Position numbers and translations under genes: made by a program. Shown here piece after piece: positions 23,113-31,096 of a stretch of DNA of 34,589 nucleotides. Each line of letters starts with the position of its first letter. Position 1 is the stretch's first letter. Source of the stretch: an uncultured Bacteroidota bacterium (GTDB lineage Bacteria; Bacteroidota; Bacteroidia; Chitinophagales; Chitinophagaceae); the NCBI GenBank assembly GCA_902826165.1, contig CADEDV010000021.1:37486-72074 (forward strand), in the 5' to 3' direction. The notes below the pieces were generated by a model. The model did no database searches. It saw only the letters and a program-made list of their open reading frames with translations, and was not told the DNA's origin.

Positions 23113-24972
23113 ATGTTAAGCCCAACCAACAACTACAAACTTATTTTTACAGCCCTGCTGATCATTATTGTTAATGCTACTTATGCTCAGCCTTGTAATT
23201 GCCCGGAATACCCTGCTATGAAAGCAGCCTGGGAATCATCAGAAGAGGAAAGTGGAATCTTCATCGAAAAGCTTAGAGCTTCGGCTAACAAAATTTGTAT
23301 TGGGAAAAGCCATGAATGGCTGGCCGAGGATTTCCTGGAGAGGAATAGTTTTGATACTGCCGAAATAAATCTGCAAAAAGCGGAAAGCATCTATAAACAG
23401 GGTCGTTGCGGAGATAGTGTTTTGCTGAGTACGTATAAAATTTGGGCAGGATTGTATTATACGAAAGGGGATTTCGCAAAGGCACAGGAATATGCGTTTA
23501 AGATGCTGCAAAGTGCCGAAGCTGCCGGCAATATGTACGAACAGGCCAACAGTTATACAATGATCGCCCAGCTGCTGAACCAGGCCGGTCAGGCTGATAA
23601 AGGGATCATTTATGCCCGCAATGCCATACCATTCATTAAAAAAATTGAACAGGCTTCAAAACAGGCGGATATCATTGGCAAGATATCTAAACGGTATTTA
23701 TGGCATTATCAGGATACCAAAACAAAGACCAGCCTTGATTCATCTGAGTTGTTTTCAATGCAGCAGCTGGCAATAGCCAGGAAGATAAGCAGGAAAAGTT
23801 CCATTGCTTTTGCATTTGCCAATCTGGAGGGAATAGCCTGGGAACGGGGCGACTTAAAAAAGGCCCTTCAATTGCTGGATAGTTCATTTCAATACACAGA
23901 TACCAGCAGTTATGATAATCTTGGTACTAACTATTATGATAAAGCGGATATACTTGTTGAACTAAAGCAATATGCGGAAGCAAAAAAAATGGCTGATTCC
24001 TGTTTGTATTACCGGCTGAAGTCAGGCAATCCGGCGTTCATAGCGGAGGGGTATGAAATACTGGCACGGGTAGGACGGGAAAGTGGAAATTATACGATGG
24101 CGTATGAGAATAAAGAAAAGGAGAGGGCTATTACTGACAGCATTCGCCATACCGATAAAATAAAAACAGTAAATGAACTGGAACAAAAGTATAATAAAGC
24201 AAAGAATGAAAAAACAATAAAAGAACTGGCACAGCAACGAAGAATTTATTTGTTGCTGGCTGTCGCAGGTTTGCTTGCTTTAATTGGATTAGTATTCTTT
24301 ATCCGTCAACAAACTTTAAGAAATAAACAAAGGGTATTAGAAACAGAGCAGCGGTTGAACCGGGCAAGAATGAACCCGCATTTTTTCTTCAATGCGTTGT
24401 CCTCACTTCAGTCATTTGCACTGGAAGGTAACGATGGCAAAAGCATTGCTACTAACCTTTCTAAGTTCTCTCACATTATGCGGGAAACATTAGAAAGCAC
24501 TTACAAGGAGTACGTAACTATAGAACAAGAGAATGATTTCCTCCGGGAGTATCTTGAACTGCAGAAAATCCGGTTTCCTCAGAAATTTTCTTATGCTATT
24601 ACTATTGCAGAGAATATTGAGCCGGAAGACTCCCTGATTCCTTCTATGATCTTACAACCCTTCATTGAAAACAGCATCGAACATGGCTTTGCCGGCATTA
24701 ACTATCCCGGGCATATAGCTATCAGTTTTGAAAAGGAGGGAAATGATTTACAAGTAAAAATAATTGATAACGGTAAAGGATTATCCCATGTTACCAAAGA
24801 AGACAGTGAACATATATCCAGGGCCAGCCAGATCATAAAGGACAGGATCTACCTGCTGAACATTAAATTGAAAACAAAGGCCTCTTTCTCAATTGAGAAC
24901 AACAGTAATGAAAGAGGGGTAGCTGTATTTATTAAGCTACCCCTTTTGTATAAGGAAAATATCAAAGGCTGA
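23113..24972 (+). CDS. TPR sensor histidine kinase of the LytS/YehU type
   Basis: Membrane kinase of 619 residues. A signal peptide (about 1-25, ending NATYAQPCNCPE) precedes a periplasmic TPR region of about 340 residues (AGLYYTKGDFAKAQEYAFKM). One membrane helix lies at about 377-397 (YLLLAVAGLLALIGLVFFI). The cytoplasmic kinase domain begins RARMNPHFFFNALSSLQSFA with H423, the hallmark of the PF06580 kinases. Its ATP-binding part reads MILQPFIENSIEHGF and IDNGKGLS. This class signals to LytTR regulators; the obvious partner is the gene at 26789, separated by the minus-strand gene 24974-26593. Its stop codon is 1 nt from that gene's, with no terminator between, so transcripts will overlap. 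The TPR domain implies a protein ligand or cell-envelope state. Confidence 0.94.
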   Translation: MLSPTNNYKLIFTALLIIIVNATYAQPCNCPEYPAMKAAWESSEEESGIFIEKLRASANKICIGKSHEWLAEDFLERNSFDTAEINLQKAESIYKQGRCGDSVLLSTYKIWAGLYYTKGDFAKAQEYAFKMLQSAEAAGNMYEQANSYTMIAQLLNQAGQADKGIIYARNAIPFIKKIEQASKQADIIGKISKRYLWHYQDTKTKTSLDSSELFSMQQLAIARKISRKSSIAFAFANLEGIAWERGDLKKALQLLDSSFQYTDTSSYDNLGTNYYDKADILVELKQYAEAKKMADSCLYYRLKSGNPAFIAEGYEILARVGRESGNYTMAYENKEKERAITDSIRHTDKIKTVNELEQKYNKAKNEKTIKELAQQRRIYLLLAVAGLLALIGLVFFIRQQTLRNKQRVLETEQRLNRARMNPHFFFNALSSLQSFALEGNDGKSIATNLSKFSHIMRETLESTYKEYVTIEQENDFLREYLELQKIRFPQKFSYAITIAENIEPEDSLIPSMILQPFIENSIEHGFAGINYPGHIAISFEKEGNDLQVKIIDNGKGLSHVTKEDSEHISRASQIIKDRIYLLNIKLKTKASFSIENNSNERGVAVFIKLPLLYKENIKG

Positions 24973-24973
24973 C

Positions 24974-26593
24974 TTATTTAACTTTATCGCAACCAAACTC
25001 TCTCTTGCCGCCATAACTGTTGTACTTTATTGCACTGTCGTAATTGCCAGCACCGCTATAATCCTGGCGGAATGTGAACTCCTGGTAGTAGCATTTTCCA
25101 TCATGATCTTTAGTTATTCCAACAGCAGCAACATAGCGGTACAGGATAACCCCTGTCAAATTATTTTTTGTTATCGCCCAGTTGGATGAAGTAATGATGG
25201 CCTTACTGAATTTATCATTCCAGCCCAGTTTATTCATCACTTCTACCATTTTGGCTTCCATGGCAGGGTTGTTCATACCCGCCTTAGGCAACTGGCGACT
25301 GACCATTAGTTCATTATGCATCTTTGTTGCTGTTGCTTTTAATTCTGTTGTACCATTGCCCAGATCCAATGAAAACTTACTTTTAATATCGCTGATCTTA
25401 CTGGTAGGAAATATCAGCTCACAGGTTATTTCATGACTTACATCACCAGCTTTTACCAGTTCATCAAGAAAATAGGAGATGGTCCAGTTTTCTTCAGTAA
25501 TATAGGGAGCATAATTATCCTTCAGCCATTGCGCATCGGGTAATAAAGCAAATTGAATGTAGGATTTACCCTGAACCGTAAGCGGCAGTTCTATATAAGA
25601 TAAATCGCCACCCCAGACCGCTGTCCCGCCATCCACTCTTATCCTTACTCTAAGGTTAGTATTGCCATTCATAGCATCTTTTGCGTTAATGCCTAGGTAG
25701 GCAGTCCCGTAGATATATTCTCCTGTCTTAAATTCACTTGTAATAACAGAAGCCATTTCTTTTTCCTTGCCAATCACTAATGGTTTGCTGCTCCATATTA
25801 TTTTATTGAGGTTTTGTTTGTGAAACTCACTCGTAAAGAATTTGGATGCTTCTCCTGCAGCATTGCCCATCAGTTTATTTATCTCTTCCAGTTTTTTCTT
25901 AAAAGGTTCATTGTTGGGGGAAAGCAGTAATATAGCTTCGCATTCATACTTAGCCTGCTCCAGTAAACCCATTTTTTCTTGCGGATTGGAAGCATTCCTG
26001 CTGTTGGTCATGGGTTGCACCACATTCCACTTCAGCCTGTCAGCCCGAACAATATAATTATCATAGTCAGCGAGCATTTCATCAATAAGCGACACGTAAC
26101 TTTTGGGGCCAACCACACCTGCCGCTTTCTTTTTTTCTTCATACTCTGCCAGGTTGAGTTCTTTTACCCTTTCGTAATACGTTTTGCCAGTAACGCCGGG
26201 TTGAATATCCCTCCCTTTGGAGTATACTCCAACCATTTTTTGCCATAAGCCGGAGAAATAAAGCTTCGCTTCTCCTTCTTTTGCTTCTGCTGCTTTCTCC
26301 TGGTCTTTTGCTTTTTGTTCCTCTGCTTTTTCTTGGGTTGCTTTGTCTTCCCATACTTTCAGCTCAGTTTCCAATGCAGATGTGTTATATGCAGGGTCTT
26401 TTTCTTTAATTGTTTTCAAAAGATTTTTTGCACTCATTAATGACGATCCCGGGCTTTTACCCTGTTTTAGTAAGTCAATTTTTCCCCAGAAGGTTTTTAC
26501 CTGGTTTTTTGCAGGACCATTGTAGGCGGGATCCTGGGTTTGTCCTGCCAGGGCAATTAAAAGGCAGCAGAAGGCTAAGGCGATTTGTTTCAT
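24974..26593 (-). CDS. Secreted protein of unknown function with coiled coil
   Basis: Exported protein of 539 residues with a signal peptide at 1-19 (MKQIALAFCCLLIALAGQTQ). Residues about 80-115 are a Lys/Glu/Gln/Ala-rich coiled coil (DKATQEKAEEQKAKDQEK). The rest shows no family I recognise: a helical middle (SYVSLIDEMLADYDNYIVRA, ECEAILLLSPNNEPFKKKL) and a beta-rich C-terminal half (NTNLRVRIRVDGGTAVW, YIQFALLPDAQW). The C-terminus contains KCYYQEFTFRQDYSGAG. It sits head-to-head with the LytTR regulator gene and tail-to-tail with the LytS-type kinase gene. That placement makes it a candidate target, ligand or cargo of this two-component system; this is inference only. Confidence 0.75.
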   Translation of the reverse strand: MKQIALAFCCLLIALAGQTQDPAYNGPAKNQVKTFWGKIDLLKQGKSPGSSLMSAKNLLKTIKEKDPAYNTSALETELKVWEDKATQEKAEEQKAKDQEKAAEAKEGEAKLYFSGLWQKMVGVYSKGRDIQPGVTGKTYYERVKELNLAEYEEKKKAAGVVGPKSYVSLIDEMLADYDNYIVRADRLKWNVVQPMTNSRNASNPQEKMGLLEQAKYECEAILLLSPNNEPFKKKLEEINKLMGNAAGEASKFFTSEFHKQNLNKIIWSSKPLVIGKEKEMASVITSEFKTGEYIYGTAYLGINAKDAMNGNTNLRVRIRVDGGTAVWGGDLSYIELPLTVQGKSYIQFALLPDAQWLKDNYAPYITEENWTISYFLDELVKAGDVSHEITCELIFPTSKISDIKSKFSLDLGNGTTELKATATKMHNELMVSRQLPKAGMNNPAMEAKMVEVMNKLGWNDKFSKAIITSSNWAITKNNLTGVILYRYVAAVGITKDHDGKCYYQEFTFRQDYSGAGNYDSAIKYNSYGGKREFGCDKVK

Positions 26594-26788
26594 ACTACAG
26601 ATTTTGTTTTAAAGCTATACGCAATAGTAAATTATAATCAGTCGGATAGATATATGCAGAATGGAAATAGATAAACGCAGCAAAAGGAAGAGTAACTGTA
26701 TTCCCGGTTAGTCAATAGTTTGAATCCCGTTAAATAACCGGGTAAAGAAGCAGATATTTATAATAACTTTACTGTAAGCACAGATCAT

Positions 26789-27535
26789 ATGAAAGTACTG
26801 GTAATTGATAATGAACCTAACCTGCGTACAGCTATTAAGGCACTGCTAAATGCATTTTGCCCGGAAATTAAAAGCATAGAAGAGGCAGATGGTGTACAAA
26901 CGGGTCTTCAAAAAGTGAAGGTTTTTCAACCTGATGTGGTGTTGCTTGATGTGGAGATGGATGATGGTTCCGGCTTTGATCTTATGAAACAGGTGATTAA
27001 CCCGGGATTCCAGCTGATATTTATTACAGCACATAATAAGTATGCGATAGAGGCTTTCCAGTTCAGTGCAATAGACTACCTGCTGAAACCGGTAGATCCG
27101 GATGCGTTGCAAAAAAGCATGCAAAAAGCAGCCATGAATATACGTAACAGCAATTTGCAGCAACAAGTGGAAATATTATTACAGCAATTATCAGGAATTC
27201 AAAATCATGACCGGAAGATTGTACTCAAGGATATTGAAAATACCTATTTTATAAAAGTGGCTGATATACTTTATTGTGAAGCTGAAGGAACATACACAAA
27301 ATTCTATTTTTCTAATAGCGATCCGATTCTAGTTTCGAAAAACCTGAAAGAATACGAAACGATACTGGAACCACTTGGCTTTTTAAGGACCCATCATTCA
27401 TTTCTTGCCAACCCGGGCAAAGTAAAAATGTACGATAAAACGGACGGTGGTGCTTTAATACTGGAAGGCGGACACTCTATACCGGTATCGCAACGGAAAA
27501 AAGATTTTGTGATGCAGGTGCTGGAAAAAAAATGA
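26789..27535 (+). CDS. LytTR-type response regulator
   Basis: Two-domain regulator of 248 residues. The receiver (1-120) shows VLVIDNEPNLRTAIKALL (D7, E9), phosphoacceptor D54 in VVLLDVEMDDGSGFDL, T in LIFITAHNKYAIEAF, and K in AIDYLLKPVDPDAL. The LytTR DNA-binding domain (about 140-248) reads DILYCEAEGTYTKFYF, LRTHHSFLANPGKVKMY and SIPVSQRKKDFVMQVL. It is the natural partner of the PF06580 kinase at 23113. The acidic site 'DNE' replaces the more usual 'DDE'. LytTR sites usually come as short direct repeats; I did not find a convincing pair in the 195 bp upstream, though the region is divergent with the secreted-protein gene 24974. Confidence 0.95.
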   Translation: MKVLVIDNEPNLRTAIKALLNAFCPEIKSIEEADGVQTGLQKVKVFQPDVVLLDVEMDDGSGFDLMKQVINPGFQLIFITAHNKYAIEAFQFSAIDYLLKPVDPDALQKSMQKAAMNIRNSNLQQQVEILLQQLSGIQNHDRKIVLKDIENTYFIKVADILYCEAEGTYTKFYFSNSDPILVSKNLKEYETILEPLGFLRTHHSFLANPGKVKMYDKTDGGALILEGGHSIPVSQRKKDFVMQVLEKK

Positions 27536-27667
27536 ATATAGTTCCACTCTGAAGTTTGACCCGGTTTCCCCTAACAGTTAAATATTTTGCTAAAACAGCA
27601 GGCCGTATATATGAAATTCTAATTATTGCTATCTTTAAATGCGTCTTTCACCTTTAAACATCAGCGT

Positions 27668-28288
27668 ATGCGTTCTGTTGTAGTATTGCTTTTCCTGCTG
27701 GCAGGAGTAACTGCTTTTTCCCAAACGAAGCGGATCGCCTTCAAAAGCCATAGCGGGAGTATAGCTAATTTCAGGATTGCTCTTGATAATAACCTGTTTG
27801 ATATGGCGGGCTCTGATTTTGGGGTAGCACCTCAACGAACCATTAAGACAGCACAACTGGATAGTGTGATCTTTGTTTCTGATACAATGGCAATTCTTGT
27901 CACCAGCCAGTTTTGTACACTTACTGACAGGGACAATGATAAACCGCTGAGCAACCCGAAGCTTTGGAAAGCCGGGAGAGAGATTGCTTATAATCACCCG
28001 TTATTCTCTAAAAGGCACTCATTGGATAGTATTAAGAAAATCATAAAGGAGCAGTACCATTTTAAAAACCCTGTCGAAAAGGTTGTATTTATCGGTTTTG
28101 ACAATAAAAAACCAAAGAAAAGGAAACGTAACCAGCGGCAAAACGAATTGTTATTGCCGGTGACGGATAATAGTAATGATAAAAATTCTTCCGGTATGGA
28201 GCTTACGCTGCTGCTGGGCGGGGTAGTGGCTGTTTCTTTATTAATGGCAAGGCGGTCTTACCGAAAACATCAACTCAATGTCAGCTGA
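27668..28288 (+). CDS. Exported protein with a C-terminal membrane anchor, unknown function
   Basis: Protein of 206 residues from ATG 27668, chosen because the signal peptide MRSVVVLLFLLAGVTAFSQ begins there; the TTG at 27626 would add 14 polar residues. The mature part holds TKRIAFKSHSGSIANFRIAL and then AQLDSVIFVSDTMAILVTSQF. A strongly basic block follows near residue 150 (KKPKKRKRNQRQN), then a C-terminal helix (about 175-193, ELTLLLGGVVAVSLLMARR). I recognise no named family. It ends 23 nt before the DoxX-like gene, so they are probably one operon. It follows the LytTR regulator in the same direction by 132 bp. The basic stretch next to the helix suggests the C-terminus stays cytoplasmic. 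Confidence 0.7.
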   Translation: MRSVVVLLFLLAGVTAFSQTKRIAFKSHSGSIANFRIALDNNLFDMAGSDFGVAPQRTIKTAQLDSVIFVSDTMAILVTSQFCTLTDRDNDKPLSNPKLWKAGREIAYNHPLFSKRHSLDSIKKIIKEQYHFKNPVEKVVFIGFDNKKPKKRKRNQRQNELLLPVTDNSNDKNSSGMELTLLLGGVVAVSLLMARRSYRKHQLNVS

Positions 28289-28311
28289 TTAATTTTCAAT
28301 AATCAATACGG

Positions 28312-29541
28312 ATGCCCGGAAAAAACTCATTTGTTTCTACAGTAAGTTCAGTTTTCTTCTTACTGGGTATTATATTTATTCCTTTCACATTTGATCTTTT
28401 TCCTTTTCAGATCCAGGTTACAGATTTTTTCTTTGGAAAACTGATCGGGATAACTGCTAATGGCTTGTTTGGCATCACGCTGAAGGATACGAAAGTATAT
28501 TCCGATTCTGTTTCCATGTACATATTGATCCTGTTGCTGCTTTTTATTGCTGTTCTTCTCAGTGTTCTTTTCGGAAGAATAAGAAAACGGGGGATGTCGG
28601 CTGAACAATTGTCTTCTTTTGTGTACAAGATGGGTTGCTACTACCTGGCCCTGCAATTATTGCAATATGGGCTTGATAAAGTGTTCAAGGACCAGTTTTA
28701 TCTTCCTGAACCAAACACCTTATACACGCCGCTGGGGCAGATAAGCAAAGACCTGTTGTTCTGGAGTTCTGTCGGCACCTCTTATAGCTACAATATTTTT
28801 ACCGGTGCCGCAGAAGTAGTAGCTGCTTTTTTAATCATCTTTAAAAGAACAAGATTATTGGGCCTGCTGGCTGGATTTGCTTTGTTGCTGCATATTACAA
28901 CGATCAATTTTAGCTTCGATATTTCAGTAAAAGCTTATTCCTGTTTCCTGCTGCTATTGAGTATTTATTTGCTGACGCCTTTTATTAATCGGTTGTACCA
29001 GTTCTTTTTTACGCAAGGATCAATTCCGGCAGTAAACGGGGGCAACGACTATCTTCTCTTTAAGCAACCATTCATTTCAATATTTTTCAAATCGCTTTTA
29101 ATTGGCCTGGTAGCAGTGGAAGCCTTTTATCCCTACATCAGATTCGGGAACTTTAATGATGATTTAGCGCATCGACCTTTTCTTCATGGTGCTTATGAAG
29201 TGAATACAGTAACAGTCGGCGGAGATACAGTTGCCCTGGCAAGCTCACCTGTTAAGCGATTCTTTATTCATCGCAACGGGTATTTGATCTTCCAGGGTCA
29301 AAAGGATGAAATGCAGGATTACCAGCTTACTTATGATACATCACATCATCTTCTCATCCAGAAAGATTACCAGTTACAGGAAACAGTTCTCCGGTATACG
29401 TATTCTCCTGATGACAGCCTGTTGTCGTTGCGATATAGAAAGAATCAACAGGAGTACCAGCTAACCGGCAGGCAACTTAATTGGAAAGAGTTGCCTGCTG
29501 TAAAAAATGAATTTAACTGGACCGTGGATGCGCCAGAATAA
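28312..29541 (+). CDS. DoxX-like multi-spanning membrane protein with C-terminal soluble domain
   Basis: Membrane protein of 409 residues. Hydrophobic helices lie near 8-28, 66-88, 105-122, 165-182, 183-200, 203-225 and 254-272. Residues 105-225 resemble the DoxX-like core (YYLALQLLQYGLDKVFKDQF, TGAAEVVAAFLIIFKRTRLLG). After the last helix, residues about 275-409 form a soluble, beta-rich tail (RFFIHRNGYLIFQGQKDEMQ, RYTYSPDDSLLSLRY). The family is known in Bacteroidota only as putative membrane proteins; no activity is assigned. A decayed fragment of a second copy (codons equivalent to 254-292) lies at 20999-21115. The gene follows the 27668 gene by 23 nt and converges with the next gene, stop to stop, across 3 bp. 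Confidence 0.75.
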   Translation: MPGKNSFVSTVSSVFFLLGIIFIPFTFDLFPFQIQVTDFFFGKLIGITANGLFGITLKDTKVYSDSVSMYILILLLLFIAVLLSVLFGRIRKRGMSAEQLSSFVYKMGCYYLALQLLQYGLDKVFKDQFYLPEPNTLYTPLGQISKDLLFWSSVGTSYSYNIFTGAAEVVAAFLIIFKRTRLLGLLAGFALLLHITTINFSFDISVKAYSCFLLLLSIYLLTPFINRLYQFFFTQGSIPAVNGGNDYLLFKQPFISIFFKSLLIGLVAVEAFYPYIRFGNFNDDLAHRPFLHGAYEVNTVTVGGDTVALASSPVKRFFIHRNGYLIFQGQKDEMQDYQLTYDTSHHLLIQKDYQLQETVLRYTYSPDDSLLSLRYRKNQQEYQLTGRQLNWKELPAVKNEFNWTVDAPE

Positions 29542-29544
29542 GCT

Positions 29545-29850
29545 TTAATAGTTTTCTTCGAGATACACTGGTATGACTGAATGACCAGCCTGCAGCCGTT
29601 CCTTGCTAAGTTCCAGTTGTAATTCTTTCTCTATTTGGGAAAGGTCTTTCAGGAAATTATTGACCGGTAATGCCATCCGGGTAAAATAGGAGCCTGCTTT
29701 ATCATAGAGGGAACTGAATTCATCACGTATAACCGTTACCCCTTCCTGCAATTGCTTCTTTGCCTGTGCATAGGATTGATGCACCAGTTCATTGAATGAG
29801 TGCACCGTTTCGGCAACCTGTTGTGGTTGTATAAGATTTAAAGTTGACAT
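29545..29850 (-). CDS. Small helical protein of unknown function
   Basis: Soluble protein of 101 residues, probably all helical with amphipathic repeats: VAETVHSFNELVHQSYAQAK, then TVIRDEFSSLYDKAGSYF and SQIEKELQLELSKERLQAG. No signal peptide or membrane helix is present. I know no family for it. It converges with the DoxX-like gene, stop codons 3 bp apart, and stands alone on the minus strand. TACCTTTT about 45 bp before the ATG is one base from the -7 consensus. The regular composition and clean start support a real gene. Confidence 0.7.
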   Translation of the reverse strand: MSTLNLIQPQQVAETVHSFNELVHQSYAQAKKQLQEGVTVIRDEFSSLYDKAGSYFTRMALPVNNFLKDLSQIEKELQLELSKERLQAGHSVIPVYLEENY

Positions 29851-30009
29851 AACTAACCGTTTGATGCTGTACCTGCAATTTCGTGCCGGAAAAAAGGTAC
29901 AGGGGAATTAGAATTGAGGAGTAGTTGTTTATAAATGCAAATGTGGACAACTAATATTACCCCTGTGATAAACCAGCATGGTATTATTGTTAACGGCTAT
30001 GCGACAGGC

Positions 30010-30038
30010 AAAAAAAAATCCTCCGGAAAAGGAGGATT
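30010..30038 (-). terminator. Rho-independent terminator of the DUF1573 operon
   Basis: On the minus strand, AATCCTCC pairs with GGAGGATT across a 6-nt loop (stem 30031-30038 and 30017-30024), followed by a run of T (complement of A 30010-30018). It lies 26 bp beyond the stop of the 30065 gene. Confidence 0.9.
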
Positions 30039-30064
30039 TGTATACGGTTAAAAACGGAGTTGTA

Positions 30065-30481
30065 TTAATTGCCTTTTGTTTTTTCCCAGGCTTCGTATGC
30101 TTCGACGGTCAGCACCTCACCGGTGATGAGTAATTTTTTTGGCTCTTCCACACCACCCAGTTTTACGAAAACTTCTTTGGTGAAAGGAGCTACAGCAGCT
30201 GAGTTATACTGTATTTTAAGCTTTACGGTTTCGCCGGGCATGATCGGCTTTTCAATTTTTTCAGGGGTAGTACATCCGCAACCGGCCCATGTATTTTCAA
30301 CTACGACAGGTTTGGTACTGATATTAGTGATCTCAAAAGAATAATTTACAGGAACACCTTGCTTCAGTTTACCAAAATCATGTTTCTCTGTATTTACTTT
30401 GATCATCTCATCAGCTTTCACTTGTGCCATAACGGCAAAACTGAATAAAAATGCGGTTGCGAGTAATGCGATCTTCTTCAT
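30065..30481 (-). CDS. DUF1573 secreted protein (second of a tandem pair)
   Basis: Exported protein of 138 residues. The signal peptide covers 1-19 (MKKIALLATAFLFSFAVMAQ). The mature protein is a single DUF1573 domain, an Ig-like beta sandwich: HDFGKLKQGVPVNYSFEITN, then AGCGCTTPEKIEKPI and VKLKIQYNSAAVAPFTKEVF. The CGCTTPE motif with two cysteines is diagnostic. DUF1573 proteins are common secreted proteins in Bacteroidota with no firm function. It starts 12 nt after the stop of its paralogue at 30494 and is followed by a strong terminator, so the two form an operon. The C-terminus ends EAYEAWEKTKGN, beyond the domain. Confidence 0.9.
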   Translation of the reverse strand: MKKIALLATAFLFSFAVMAQVKADEMIKVNTEKHDFGKLKQGVPVNYSFEITNISTKPVVVENTWAGCGCTTPEKIEKPIMPGETVKLKIQYNSAAVAPFTKEVFVKLGGVEEPKKLLITGEVLTVEAYEAWEKTKGN

Positions 30482-30493
30482 TTGTTGGATATT

Positions 30494-30973
30494 TTAAAGT
30501 GTTTGTTTTTTTAAAAAATCGACAGCAGCATTTGCAGGAGCAGAACCTTCCGGGGCCTTCCAGACTGTTCCTTTGATCTTCAATTGCTGGGTTTGATTCG
30601 TATTATAAGTGATAGTGATAGGCTTTTCAAAATAGCCTTCAGCGGCGGCATTGTAACCGACCCTGATCTTAACGATAGCCCCCGGGGCAATGGCATCACG
30701 GCTCCATTCAGGAGTGGTGCATCCGCAGGTGGCCTGCACATTATCCAGTTTCAGCGGGGTAGTACCGGTATTGGTAATCTCAAAACTGTAATAAACGGGC
30801 TTTCCCTGAGGTATCTGGCTGAAATCATGCTCCGTTTCTTTCAACTTCAGGACTTCATTTGTTGCGGCGGGTTTCGCTGCATTTCCATGATTATGCCCGT
30901 CATTTTCCGAATGCTGAGCATACGACAGCATAAGAAGGGAGCAGGCCAAAAAGGTAAGGAGTGTTTTCTTCAT
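30494..30973 (-). CDS. DUF1573 secreted protein (first of a tandem pair)
   Basis: Exported protein of 159 residues from ATG 30973. This start gives the signal peptide MKKTLLTFLACSLLMLSYAQ, and a -7 box (TAATTTTG) lies 21 bp upstream; the ATG at 31024 lies upstream of that box and is unlikely. After a His-containing linker (NDGHNHGNAAKPAA) comes a DUF1573 domain: HDFSQIPQGKPVYYSFEITN, then ATCGCTTPEWSRDAI and VKIRVGYNAAAEGYFEKPIT. It is paralogous to the next gene (30065), sharing the CGCTTPE motif and strand pattern. The linker's histidines might bind metal, but that is speculation. It is divergent from the fused E1 gene, with the two promoters in 123 bp. Confidence 0.88.
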   Translation of the reverse strand: MKKTLLTFLACSLLMLSYAQHSENDGHNHGNAAKPAATNEVLKLKETEHDFSQIPQGKPVYYSFEITNTGTTPLKLDNVQATCGCTTPEWSRDAIAPGAIVKIRVGYNAAAEGYFEKPITITYNTNQTQQLKIKGTVWKAPEGSAPANAAVDFLKKQTL

Positions 30974-30994
30974 ATTCCGGTTAATTGAAGACTT

Positions 30995-31002
30995 CAAAAT
31001 TA
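30995..31002 (-). promoter_or_regulatory. -7 box (TAATTTTG) of the DUF1573 operon
   Basis: On the minus strand TAATTTTG matches TAnnTTTG exactly and lies 21 bp before the ATG at 30973. No clear TTTG is found at the -33 position. It supports the shorter start of the 30494-30973 gene. Confidence 0.5.
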
Positions 31003-31084
31003 GGGTAAAGATGCCACTTCTCATAGACAGGTTGCATGCCCGGATGTGGAATTTTTGGGGAAGGTTTAATGGGGGGCTTTCTTT

Positions 31085-31092
31085 TATCTTTG
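31085..31092 (+). promoter_or_regulatory. -7 box (TATCTTTG) of the fused E1 gene
   Basis: TATCTTTG is the most common Bacteroidota -7 form and matches at every base. It ends 4 nt before ATG 31097. A TTTG at 31054-31057 is 27 bp upstream, too far for the usual 19-21 bp, so the -33 element is weak or absent. Confidence 0.6.
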
Positions 31093-31096
31093 CCGC

